From NCBI RefSeq assembly GCF_051622035.1, contig NC_135355.1:25771986-25835985 (forward strand): DNA of 64,000 nucleotides, written 5' to 3'. Source of the stretch: Arctopsyche grandis (lineage: Eukaryota; Arthropoda; Insecta; Trichoptera; Hydropsychidae). The notes beneath the pieces are model-generated. The model was not told the DNA's origin. It worked only from the letters and a program-made list of their open reading frames with translations, and searched no databases. Shown piece after piece: positions 47,527-59,994 of this stretch. A program made the position numbers and the translations under genes. The first letter of the stretch is position 1, and the number at the start of each line of letters is the position of its first letter.

Positions 47527-50500
47527 ATGACCAAATTCCACATCAGAACCAACTCCAGCAGCTATCAGCGGGAACGAGTTGCGTTCCTCAAAGAACTCGG
47601 ACACTTCCACGACACCAGAGGGTATTCCACTCCACCCCACCCACAATCATTCACATTCACATTAACACACACAATTCCCAACCTCCAACTTCTCAAACTG
47701 TCTTTCATTATCGTCCATCCATAGGACTTCTCCTCTAGGAAGTCTCATCTCAATATATATTTCATTCGTCTCAAACGCATTCTGTACTTTATGCATTTCA
47801 TTTGACAATTCATTCACTCTTCATATACATGCATTATTTACTCAAAACGAGGTTAGTTTACCAACTAGCACACACTGAACGACGTGGATAATTCAGGATG
47901 AGGCCGGCAACATTTTTGACATTTCAGATGTTGCAGACAATACTGATTGTTGACTGTCATGTATTTGGTGCATTATTTTTTTCAAAATTTTAATATTACT
48001 ATTCCCCTGTATAGTGAAATATAATACTATTTGACTGGAAATTACACTCGTTAAAAAGTAGTATAAGACATTGATACATTCGTTCAATCAATTTTTTTAT
48101 TAATTTTGTGCTTTAAAATAACCTTCCACTATACAAATATAAAGAAAATATTTTTTTCGCACCATATGTACTATACGCTAGTACATTTAATAAAAATCTT
48201 ATGAATTCAATTTTGATATCTCATGATAGTCAACAAGACTGTAGACTAAAAAGTACTTTAAATTCTAGGTCAGCTATTCGGCATGCCCCCATCGTAAATG
48301 GAAAAGAAATTGACTTATATCTTCTTTATATGTTGGTTACACACCATGGAGGGTGGATAAAGGTATAGAATATCTGAAATGTTGTATTCTCCTCTCGAAT
48401 GAATGTACATATTTGTACAATGCAAGCCATCTCATTTTAGGTGAACGGTCAAGGGTTATGGGATATTATGTTGAAACAATTGGGGCTGCCATCATCTTGT
48501 GTAAATGGCGGTGTAGCTATACGTCAAGTTTATCTACGCTATCTTGAACGATGGGAGCGTACAAAAGGCGCTGGAGCTGCCGGTGGAGCCGGTGACATGG
48601 ATGGGGCCATCAATGAAGTGGACGATGATCGTCCTCGACGTTCTGGCTGGGGCACCCCTCGCGCTAGGAACACCGTAGCCCTGACTTATAATCACACACA
48701 GCATAACGTTCCTGGTAAAATCTGTTTAAGGAAAAAAAACCCTTTTCAATGAGGAATATCTGTATAATTTTTGATTTTGTGCATTTTTAGATCATATACG
48801 GGAATGCAATGGCTTATCACCATTGCAACGACTAGGCGGCGCAATGGAAAGAATGGCACTCTCCCTTCTAAGTCCCCTACCAAATGAACAAGATTTTGCA
48901 CTCAATGTTTGCACAATATTGGCTGCAGACTCGGCCAACAAATTACCTGTTAACTCTTTACCTCACATTATAGATTTTTTATTAGGGCACGTCGCTGTGT
49001 ATAATCACCGTAAGTTTTTATTTTCAATTTATTTAATTGTAATTACTGCAGATTTTATGATATGAATTATACGTGTGATTACAGCAAGCTTACGAGATGT
49101 TATCGGTAACTCTTATAAAGAAGCCCGTAATATAAATATGGAATGGTATTGGTTGGAACACTCTCGACCTAGTGGAATTTTAGAATTGTTGGATGAAGAG
49201 CGTTTTCCGATTCAAGGTTTGGCTATGCAAGCCATTGTATCACAATTGAATCTTAAAAGCTGTCTCACTGATGACGGAACAATGATGCTCCCGGATGACA
49301 AGGTTTTAATTTGACTGACGTCACATCAATATTTAAAAAAAATGGTAGTTATTTAAATTTTTACACTGCAGGAACTTCCGGTGTTTGAAGGAATAACAAC
49401 CGCAATGCTTGCTGACGAGGATGGGATTTTCGCTGGTCGGTGTCCTGGAGGCGCACGAGATTTAATTTCCCGTCGCGTATCTCAAGTCGTAACTATCATG
49501 AGAAATATATCTTTCCACGAAGAAAATGTTCCTTTGCTTGCTAAACATCAAACGTTTTTACGGTAATGCGTAATGCTATAGTTTTTATTCTTGGATAATT
49601 TTGTGATTTTAAAATAATATTGATTATTTTAAGGTTTATCATTTTGTGCGTGAACTGTTCCATGAGCTCAACTCGTCAAGCCGGACTAGATTCGCTGGGA
49701 AATGTCGCTTCTGAATTGACCATTCGCGACCCGGCCACTTGTCTGTTATCTCGACACCTCTTAGCCACTTTGACGGCTTCGTTGCATTCAGATGATCGTG
49801 CTCGGGCTCTATCAGCTTTGGAAGTATTAAACAAGCTGGCTCAAAATGAAGCCAACGAAGACGTGTTACTAAGATGCTTAGAACAAAAGGTGAATATATG
49901 TATATTAAACAATTGTGCTCCATTTAGTGTTCCGTTTCGCTATTTCAAAATAGGAAATAACATATTTTATTTGAAAGTATTAACGAAATTAAACATTTGA
50001 ATTAACGTATAATATGTATGTTTACTAGGTGTATGAACAAGTATGCTCATATTTGACTCTCCATGACATCATGTTACTTGTCGTAACTTTAGAATGCATG
50101 TACGCACTCACAACACTCGGCGAACGATCTTGTGATTACATAGTGAAGATTCATGGCGTTATAGATACCTTGGTCTCTTTGATTACCGTCGAGGTATTTT
50201 CATATCGTTTTATGTATGTAATTGTATTATTCAGAAAGGTCACACACAGGTGTTAAAGAAGCTCTTATTATAGGCTCAGAGCTACGGTCCGAAAGCTTGC
50301 ATTCTGATGAGAGTGGTGGAAACTGTGTCGGGAACTAACGCGCCGAATTCAAACATCTCTAGTAATGCACCACCGCAATTGCAGACTCTTCAGTCGTCTC
50401 AGCCTGTTTCCACGCTAACTCCACCTCCCTTAGTCTCTGCTCAAACAGTGAACATCCAACAGGCGGTACCATTATTGCAAGTGGCAACCTTGCGACCGGA

Positions 50501-53500
50501 TGCCACAATTCAATTGACCGTGAATGCCCAATCGCCACCACAGCTGCAGGCCAACAATATCAGTGTGCAACAGCAGCATGCTCACCAGCAAGTTATACAG
50601 GTATATTTTCATTTAAATCATTTTCTGTACGCTTGGGTCATTGTCTTATTAATTTGTGTTTGTATTTCAAGGAAAATGAACAATTCGCTTTGCAATGGTT
50701 GCGCTCAACTTGGGAACCATGTACTCCGAATATAAGATTGGATGCTAACGAGCTTTATAAACAGTATTTAGCGTGTTGTTCTAAAGTTGGCAGAAAGGGT
50801 GTTATATCTCCGTTACATTTTCCGAGATGTGTCAGGTAATTTTTATACGCCGTTGGTAAAAAGTTTGGAATGTTCTATTCTAACTTCATTGCTTGATTTA
50901 AAAATGCGACGATCTTCTGGCAAAATCTAGTTTTTTTTGAAAATTTGTAATCCTGACTGTGAACATTGACTGATGAAACTATCCAAAACGCTGTTGTTAC
51001 TTTTTAGATCCGTTTTTGGAGGAGTGGTCGGACCGAATCCTATTAAAGCTCCGAATGGTGAATCTTTACAATTTTACATGGGAATACGACAAAGATCTGC
51101 GGCACAAGTAAAGTTGATAACTCCAGTGCAATCTAACATTAAATCGGGTACGTTCACAACATATCATCATCATGATTTACAGCCATTCAACATTCACAGC
51201 TCTCCATTCGTTTCTGTCTTGCACAACTCTCATCCATCTCACCCCACACATTTTTCTAGTTTCGTCTAACCATCTTCCTTGTGGCCTTCCTTTCACCCTT
51301 TTACATTCTCTTGGATACCATTCCAGCACTTTTTTTATGCCAAGTATACAGAATTCCGTACTTCTTTGAGTGCATTAGATGTTGTGTAACATTTTGGCGT
51401 TCAATGTCCAAATTTCACATCCAAACATCACTAGCAAACCACATCGATCGAAGATCTTTTTCTTCGAGGAAAGTGGCATTTTTTATTTAAAATCGTCAGT
51501 CATTCGCCCAAATGCACTCCATTATAATTACACGTCTCTTTATACATGTATATTATTTGCTTCTACTTGTTGTATATCATTCATATTATATAGCTATTGC
51601 ACTGAAATTTTTTATAACCGAAATACTACTTTAACTGCAGGACCTGCGTCTCCAATATTGAAGGCTCAGCTTAGCAAAGCTGAACAAAATAGACTACCGG
51701 TAATACATATAATGCAAACAATCAATGGTTTGGTAAAAATAATCATGAGCTTGATTTGTATTTGTCGATTTTTTAGGGTTCAACATGTCAAGTGTTGGGA
51801 GAAGCGCCTCTGATTACTACGATATCGTCACCGGTCATGCAAATAACGCCTTCGTTATCCGCATCCACTTCGTCGGCTGTCTCGACGACTCCGCCACCGT
51901 CTCAACAATCTTCGAACACTACACTTATTAAACATTTGTTGGCGCATAAGGTTAGTGTTGCACCGCCGCAACATGCCGGTGCAGCAGATCGCATGGATCG
52001 CATGCAACCGCAGGTAACATACTAGTCTAACCTTACTAATACATGATAGCTATTTAGCTTGGTGTGATATATATATATTATGTATTTTTGACATTGACAA
52101 TATTCTACAGTAAATTTTCCATGGGAAAGCGTATCGAGTAATTAGTTTTCAAATTTAAAAATGTTTATTTTTATTTCCAAACAATTCTTCAGTGAGAATT
52201 TGATGAGTTTTTCGTTCACAAATGGAACGATGTATTTTTCGACTCAAAATTTGAGTCACAGGTTTGATTATTTTTCATTCAGAGTGTGTACTATTAAAAA
52301 GATTCACTGCATGTATTAATTTTTCATTTATATATATTTTTTTCGAAATGTCAATTTATATTTTTGTTTTTGTGTTTGGTATTTCGATTAACACAGAAAA
52401 GAAGCATGCAGATTTTTTCTACTAAAAAAATTAAATACGATCTACATAAAAAATAATGGGCGTTTTACTTGTGAGAAGTTTGAGCAATTATGCAATACGA
52501 TATTGCAGTTTGTTTTTATGAGTCAGACTTTGCTTTTGTATCATAGCTTTAAAATGATTGAACATTAAAATAAGAAATCAATTTTGTTTCAACTTAAATG
52601 TTTACAAACAACCCTTTGAAATCTGATCATGTTCGTAGTAGCACGACAATATTTTGGTAATTTTGTGCATCTAAAATAAATTGTGAAGGCATGCTTCATT
52701 TGGTATTCTTTAAATTGTCTTTAAAGGAAACTGTATTAAATCGGTAGATGTATAAAAATATTGAATCGTTTAATCAAGCTTGGTAGAATTCCTACTAAAC
52801 ATCGTAATATACAGAAATTTATATTACATTAAGGTGTTTGTATATGAACGATTTCGACTATTTTTCAGGTAACTCAAAGACAAAATCAACAAAAAATGTT
52901 GGGACAATCAATTGCGCCACTTAATAGTACAAATTCTCCTTCAATTACGAGTCCCATTTCTGTGAGTTTTAACATTTGTATTATTAGTGTAATGCATTTT
53001 GTTGAACTGGCTAACTAGTGTTTTCTTTATAGATGGATATTGATGCTGAAGCTTTGATTAGTTGCAGCACAATTACATCATCTGGTGTCACTAGTACATC
53101 GCCGATGCAGTTGGCAAACGTTAAGGTAATTAAAATCTTTCAGCTGATCGGTACTTTATATGTATAATACTTGACGTTCAATTCCAATTATTTTTTGTAG
53201 GTGACAACATCTGTACCACCAGGCTTAATCCAAGATGCTTCAGGTAGAATTCTGGACACCAAAGATGAAAATTTTATTAAAAAATCTGTAAGTTGAACCT
53301 TTGAATATTTTACAAATTAAAACATGTGAAATTTAATATATTTTTAATGGGTACGATTTAACTGTACATTGAGAAAAATACTTTGTATCTTAAAAAAAAT
53401 GTTTGTGCACTAAAAATTTACATCATTTGCGGTGCATTAAAACAATCTCGTATTCTGCATCGCATAAACTAGTTCGGCATTATAAAAATATGAAACGAAA

Positions 53501-56500
53501 AAATAGATTTTAGCATTAGAATAGATACAAAAAGTGGCAACGTTGCAGTCTTCCACTATTGAAAACTGTCAATTGTCAAAAGTGTTAACTTTTGTTTCTC
53601 ACTAGTGTAATCTTAAATAAATAAAACCAACCCTAACTTAATCTAACCTAACCAAACCATAAATAAATAAAACCTAGCCAAACGTTGGTTCGTATTTTGG
53701 TATTCGCGACGTTGCCGATACACTTCATCCGTCATTTTAATGCACATTTCATCCGCTTTTTAAGTAGCAAATATTTTTTTTAATGATCAAAGCAAACTTT
53801 CTATTGCAATCTGTATCCATCATTTAGAAATGCACATAAATTTTTTGTAATGTACAGAAACATTTTTTAATGTACAAAATTATTTTTATAAAATAGACGT
53901 TTAAATTGTTTCCATTTTTAATTACAACAGAATCCAATGTTGACTAATTTGGTTGAGAAAAAATCTCCCCCGTTAATTGGCATCAGTCCAAGTGGCCCAA
54001 TTAGATCAAACTCACACGATGAATCTCATGATGAACCTACTAGTAAAAAAGCACGGATTGAAGTGAGTTTTTTCGTTTTGTCTTTTTATTTTATTTACTT
54101 AAAATATGTGTGTAAAATAATGCTTAATTTTTAGGAAAGTGTATCATCAACAGCGGCCAATTTGTATGCTGCTTTGGCTGCGTCTGCTTTAGAAGACGAA
54201 GAAGATTTGGTATAAAATAGTTTTCTTATTGAATAAATATTAAATCAATGTATACAGATTTAATATACTTACATATATTATAGTTGGTGTCGTCTTCTGA
54301 TGCCAATGCCAATGCCAATGCTACTGCTGCTGCTACTCCCTCGGCTGTCCCTGCCGTTACCCAAAACGTTATACCACCACTGGCTTCAGTACAGCAAGAA
54401 ATGCAACAATCTGTGGATCAAGTTAAACCGTTGCCCGTCAACGATGTGCAAGATCCGGAAGTGAGACAAGTCATTGTGCCTGCTATGCAAAGTCAAGCTG
54501 GTCAAATTATTTTGCACGGTAAATAGTATGATTCGATTGTCATTGATACGAATTCTTGGGTTTATTTAATATTTTATTTTATTTTTATATTAGGAAATCC
54601 TGGAAAAGGTGTCGTAAGTTCAGTTAGTGTTCCCAATACACAGTTCGTCTCGCACCCTCCGCAGATGCAACTCATAGCTCAAAATAATCAACAAGGTAAT
54701 CTTCTTGCGATTGCACTGTTGATATTATTTACTCACCATATATGTATCTAACATAGTTTTAAGATCAAGGAGCGTTTAGTTTAATTCTTACTAACGCTCA
54801 TTGTTTTATTATTAAATGAATTTTAGGAATTGGATTTCCAGGAGGTGTTATGCCGACTAAAACTATAATAATTCTTCAAGGTGGAAATTCGGGTACACCT
54901 ATCACACTCACCGTTAGTAATTTTATTTTACAATACATTTTTGTAGTTTCAGTGTTTTGATGTGATATTATATTTAGGTGAATAATTCCGGTGGTTTGGA
55001 TGAGAACACGTTGAATAATTTGATTACACAGGCCACCGACGCTCTTAATCAACAGCAATCGTTGTCATTATCTCACCAGACCAATAATTCTGTTATGCAG
55101 GTTAATTTTTTACTATTGAAAAACAATGTACGTATGTAATTAAACGATTTGTTTTGTTTAATAAACGGTTTATGTTGTAGTCGTCTACGGGTGTCATTCA
55201 AACGACTCAAGGAATGATCCAGCCAAACCAAACTATTATTCAGACAAATGCACAAAACATGCTGAATCAGTCAAACATCATAAAACAGCAAATCGTTCAG
55301 GGCCAAACGCAACTAGTACCGAGTCAACAACCGGTGATAACTCAACAACCACAGCCTCAGATAATATCCGGTGGGCAAGTTATCACGAATCAAACCAATC
55401 CGCAGATGATCACAGTTCAGGGAAATCAAGCGCAACAATTTGGACAGGTGATTGGAGGCAATCCGCAAATTATCGTCGGCAATCAGCAGTTGATCTCTGG
55501 AAATCAACTAGTCGTCGGCAATCAACAGATCATGGTAGGAAATCAATCGGTGATCGGAGGAACTCACCAAATGATAAGCAACAATCAGCAGTACGTTTCC
55601 GTTCCGGGAACACAGCAAAGGATCATAGTCGATCAACAGGGAAATAGACAGATTTTGCCGGCCAATCAAAACATCGTCATCGCGAATCAACAGCAAACGG
55701 TGAACCAAGAAAAGAAAATAGTCATGGGGAGTCCACCGCACTCTCAGGGCAATGTCACCCCACAGAAAATATTAATCGGAACGTCACAACAGTTCTCTAG
55801 CATTCCCGGCTATCAACAAGTTACGGTTGAGGGCCAGCAAAATAATGTCACACAGTCAATAGTTACAAGGAGTCAGCAGAAAACTGAAACTGTACAACCG
55901 ATCGTGGTAAGTACATTTCACGAGCTGTCGCTGGTTGTAACGTAAATACTAATATCATACATTTAATACATTCCATTTAAATCTATGCAGAAGTTACCAC
56001 CGGTGTCTCCACATAAAATTCCTGACGAACCATGGGTGTGCCAATGGAGAGGTTGTGATACGTAAGTTTTAATTTTTATCATTCCAATGCCAGTCCGAGA
56101 GTGATTTTCGAGGTTGAAATTTTTTTTATATGCAACAGGGTCTTCGAGAGTGCTGCGGCTGTGTATTCTCACGCGTGCAACGTTCACTGTACTCGAGTGG
56201 AATCTCCCTGTTTGTGGGCCCACTGTGATCAACTACCTCGGCGGCGTTTCTCGCTGATGACCCATCTTCAAGATCGGCATTGTTCTGCTGATGTAATAAT
56301 TGTTAATTAAAAATTGTAATAAGGCTCTTTTGTGGTGTGTAAAATTAATGCTTTTCAATTGTACACAGGCTCTGAAAGCATCCCTAGTTCAAAGACGAAA
56401 AGGCATAATTCCCTCAGTATCAACTCCCGCTCCACAGCCAACGTCTTCCGTGATAGAACGTATTGATTCGCCGGGTTCAGATTCTCCAAATTCTTCCTCT

Positions 56501-58131
56501 CATCCAGGATACGCGCCCAATGCTGCGTTGCACGCCATCAAACGTCATGCTGTAGATTTCTTAAATCCAAGGGAATTGATGGTAATGTTTGTTTCATTAT
56601 AATTTTTATTCTATTTAGATTACATTTCTTTATTGAAAAACATTTGTAATTTTGTGAAAATTTTCGAATATACACATACATACACATTTTCAAAAAATCT
56701 CAATTTTCAACAATATGATTTCTATTTCTTCTTTCTTCTGAAATAAAATTTATTTGGTGTTGGTTTCTAGCAACGAGCCGAAGCAAGCAGAAATACTGTA
56801 GAAGTAACGGTGAGACTGAGAATGATCAATGAATACATTTATTGCTTTTTGTGTGTCAATTTACAATACGCATTTTTTGTTTTGTTTTTACGCATGTTTT
56901 TTGTTTTCGTTTTCAGTTTTTTTACTTTTGTTTATTAAAAGTATAAATAAAGCGTTTGCATGTTTATGTTTGTGTGTAAATGGGGGAAAAAGTATTTGCA
57001 TTAATATTATATAAGACACTTTTGCAAATACATACATATTACTAATTAGATACATATGAAATGTAATACATATACTATCGACAGATTTAATAAACATTCT
57101 TAAATTTTTGTTGCATATCTACATTTAATTCATTTTGCGGGTCCATGAATATTACATAAAAAAAAATATATTATTATTAAAGCAATTTAATTTTGCTTTA
57201 TGTGCATCCAACTGTTAAATAGTATATTAACTCACTATGGGTCGTAAACATATACTGTGTTTTTAATAAAATTTTATTCAAAAAAATCGATAAATAAATT
57301 AAAAATTTATATATTCTATGATTTAAAACTTGACATTTTTTAAAGGAATGTATCGATAATATTCAGAAATGATTTAAAATACCCAAATACATACTTAAAA
57401 TGAAATCACTCATTCAAATGAATAGCATATGATCTATGAGACAAACATCTTTGATAATAAATAACGTGAAAATATATGTATATGTGTCCATTTTATACAA
57501 AATTGAATTCAACAATCGTCTTTTTTTAGAATTACTGATCTGATAAATCATAACATAATAGAAAAAGCCGTATTTTAATTTTCAATTTAATTGATAGAAA
57601 GGTTTAAGAGTTACTATGTTACTTTGTGTGGACTCACATAGTTTTCAGAAAATTCGGTCGGTCCATAATGAGTTAAATGTGAAAGATGATTAAATTCATT
57701 TTAATCAATATTTATCATAGTTTCTATATTTTTCATGTTTTTGTTTTATATTTTAAATATGTTTTTTGTTGTGTTTGTGCATCGGTTGATTTGTTTGCAT
57801 TGTGACACAAATTTAGGTGTACATATTTATATGTAATGCATATCTTTATTTTTCAGGATGATAACGAAGGCCCCGTAACGAAAAGTATTCGTTTGACTGC
57901 AGCATTAATTCTGCGAAATATTGTGATCTACTCTCACATCGGTAGAAGGTATGTATATAGTTTCAAATTATGTATGTTTACAGTGTAATTATGTTTTTGA
58001 ATTAATGTATGTCAATGTAAATTTGTAGGCTGCTGCGTGGATATGAACCTCATTTAGCTGGCATCGCTCTAAGCAGTGTCGAAGCGTCTCGGACGGTAGC
58101 TCAAGTGCTGTATGATATGAATTGTATATAA
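47527..58131 (+). CDS. Bap170: Bap170 / ARID2, PBAP chromatin-remodelling subunit
   Basis: I read 29 exons totalling 4863 nt (1620 aa), every junction GT-AG and in phase; examples: 47527-47621, 48269-48362, 48441-48714, 50274-50600, 51008-51147, 55181-55906, 57857-57948, 58029-58131. Bap170 is the ARID subunit specific to the PBAP (PBAF-type) Brahma complex in the nucleus. The ARID domain is about residues 13-103 ([33 protein letters not shown]). A helical armadillo-like region follows (about 165-510). The RFX-type winged helix is about 615-700 ([21 protein letters not shown]). The middle is Ser/Thr/Gln/Asn-rich, with GNQQ-type heptads (1248-1295). Two C2H2 fingers are at about 1412-1470, each C-x4-C-x12-H-x4-H. 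The conserved C-terminus contains [15 protein letters not shown] and [11 protein letters not shown]. Several introns hold transposon fragments. Confidence 0.96.
51161..51542 (-). pseudogene. RTE-like 3' fragment in Bap170 intron 11
   Basis: Antisense to Bap170, it carries the same 3' tail (TGATGATGATAT-like) and C-terminal coding sequence as the 19.4-22.4 kb element. It has an internal deletion of roughly 140 bp near 51332 and many point changes. It lies between the donor at 51148 and the acceptor at 51640. Confidence 0.85.
53362..53896. repeat. Imperfect inverted repeat in Bap170 intron 16
   Basis: The ends carry repeated TGTACATTRAAAAAT modules in opposite orientation, with inner GCGGTGCATTAAA against TTTAATGCAC. 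It is probably an old palindromic MITE. It lies within the intron between 53287 and 53931. Confidence 0.5.
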
Positions 58132-58186
58132 ATTAGACTTGTATGACAAAAAATTATAATTGTAATTTAATTTCAAATATAAATCA

Positions 58187-58192
58187 AATAAA
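58187..58192 (+). terminator. Bap170 poly(A) signal
   Basis: AATAAA, 56 bp after the stop codon at 58129-58131. Confidence 0.65.
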
Positions 58193-59994
58193 ATATTTAT
58201 CTGATTTATTTTTAAACCCACTTCTTGCGAAGCACAATCAAACAAGTTTTATTTTAATTTATAAATATATTTATTATAACATTACAAAAATTGTAATTCA
58301 ATACTTTTTCATTGACTAGATTTTTTAATAGCATTGCGTTATCAATGTGCAGATAAAATAGACTAGTAAAACTAAAAAATAATAATATCATGGTTTAACA
58401 GTCGTAAATAAAAAAATATAAAAATAAAATGTCTCTGCTATGCTCAAAGTGAATAAAGTAATGGCAATGAAATCAGTGGTTATGCAAACATTGATTCGCT
58501 TTAATGGTATACGAAATTGGTAATAAATAAAATAATAAAAATAGAATCATATATAAGGTGGGTTCTCGTATTTGGGGAGATCTTTCGTAACATGACAAAT
58601 TTTTGTACATTTACGACTAAAATTAAAATTAAAAATTGTTATTTATGAAACGTGTAAATAATGATTTAATATTTTTTTAATGGGAATGTGAATAATTGCA
58701 TTTAATGCCGAGTAATAAATCGAGCTGCTTATGTCTTAACAAAGTTGTCTTTGGTCGCAGTCTAAAATGAAATAATAAAATTAGTATCATTTTATGTACT
58801 TTTAAAACACTTCTTGTGCTAAAATAATATTAACCAATATTGATTTTGATATCACTAATTAACAACAATGTACAAAAACTATAAATAAAATAGAATACTG
58901 AAAATAATCTGATAAGATAAACAATACAAGTATTCGCGAGTATAAAACAACACATGAGCGAAATTCACTAAATTTAAGCTTTGGTTTGTTAATATTAAAC
59001 AAATGAAAGTAATTATATGACAATGGCCACGATTTATGGTAATACAAAAATACATTTTTACAGTGTTTATTGAATTGTCCTGTCAGAAGTTATATTCTAG
59101 GAATGTCCTATTATACGTACATAGTAATTTATCCTCCGCACTTTCACTATAACATATATGTATATATGGAGAATACTCTTCTTCAAAATGTATGTAGAAT
59201 ATGTTAAAAATAAATAATAGCAAATAGACATGGAATAAATAATTCACAACAATATAGGCAATCACAATAGTAAACATTAATCACAATTACGTACATCTAC
59301 GATACAATGAAAATAAATCCATCTTTAATGCGGAAAAAAATTAAAACCTATTTATATATTGTAAAAAAATACAATTGTTGGTATTCTTCATTTATAAAAT
59401 TAAAACCAACACTTATTCATTTTTGAGCTTTGGAAATTTCAAATAATGCTAAACAAGAAACAAATAAAATTGTCTTGATGGAACTACATACATATGAGCG
59501 TTGAATTAAATAAAAATTGAATACTCTCCCGACTACTTACTTTAGATCAAATAACGAATTTTAAATAAAATTTACGATAATTCCATAAATACTAAGAGTA
59601 ATAAAAAAATTGTGAATATTATGTCATTTCTCATATAAAATGGCAACAATTCATTATGCAGTTAGTAGGGCCAGGATTATTTTAAATATTTTTCTAAAAA
59701 ATATGATCATCGACAGTGCACTTTTTCTTCGAATTTCCAATATAATGATGCAGTAAATATGGATAGTACATATATTTAAAAATTGCACACTTTCAGGAAT
59801 GCTACCTGTGAATAAAATGTCATTCAAGTCTTCGATGACATTGTTAAGGTTATAAAATAATTCTTCATGTTTCATAACATGGAATACAAACATCTAAAAA
59901 AATCGTGATGTTATAAAAAGCCGAGGGTATGTATAATATTATATAACTAACGATTAAAGGCAAGAATCGTAATGCATTGGACGATTATCATAGT
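58193..59994. other. Intergenic between the convergent genes Bap170 and kinesin
   Basis: AT-rich. It contains no recognised gene except a possible short minus-strand exon at 59810-59893. The 3'UTR and poly(A) site of the kinesin gene should lie here, but I found no clear minus-strand AATAAA close to its stop. Confidence 0.4.
59810..59893 (-). CDS. Possible additional minus-strand exon
   Basis: A TTTTTTTAG acceptor is followed by ATG and 28 codons of protein-like sequence (MKHEELFYNLNNVIEDLNDI), then a CACAG/GTAGC donor. It lies about 100 bp beyond the kinesin stop on the same strand. It could be an alternative 3' exon or part of a small separate gene. No family was recognised, and chance is a real alternative. 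Confidence 0.2.

Noticed and set aside
55313-55741. Minus-strand frames opposite the Bap170 Gln-rich exon
   Set aside because: They are shadows of the GNQQ repeat, which is open on both strands because of its composition.
59654-59893. 79-codon minus-strand frame as a complete gene
   Set aside because: Only the first 28 codons look protein-like. After a good donor at 59809 it turns into AT-rich hydrophobic sequence, so only the short exon is kept as a candidate.
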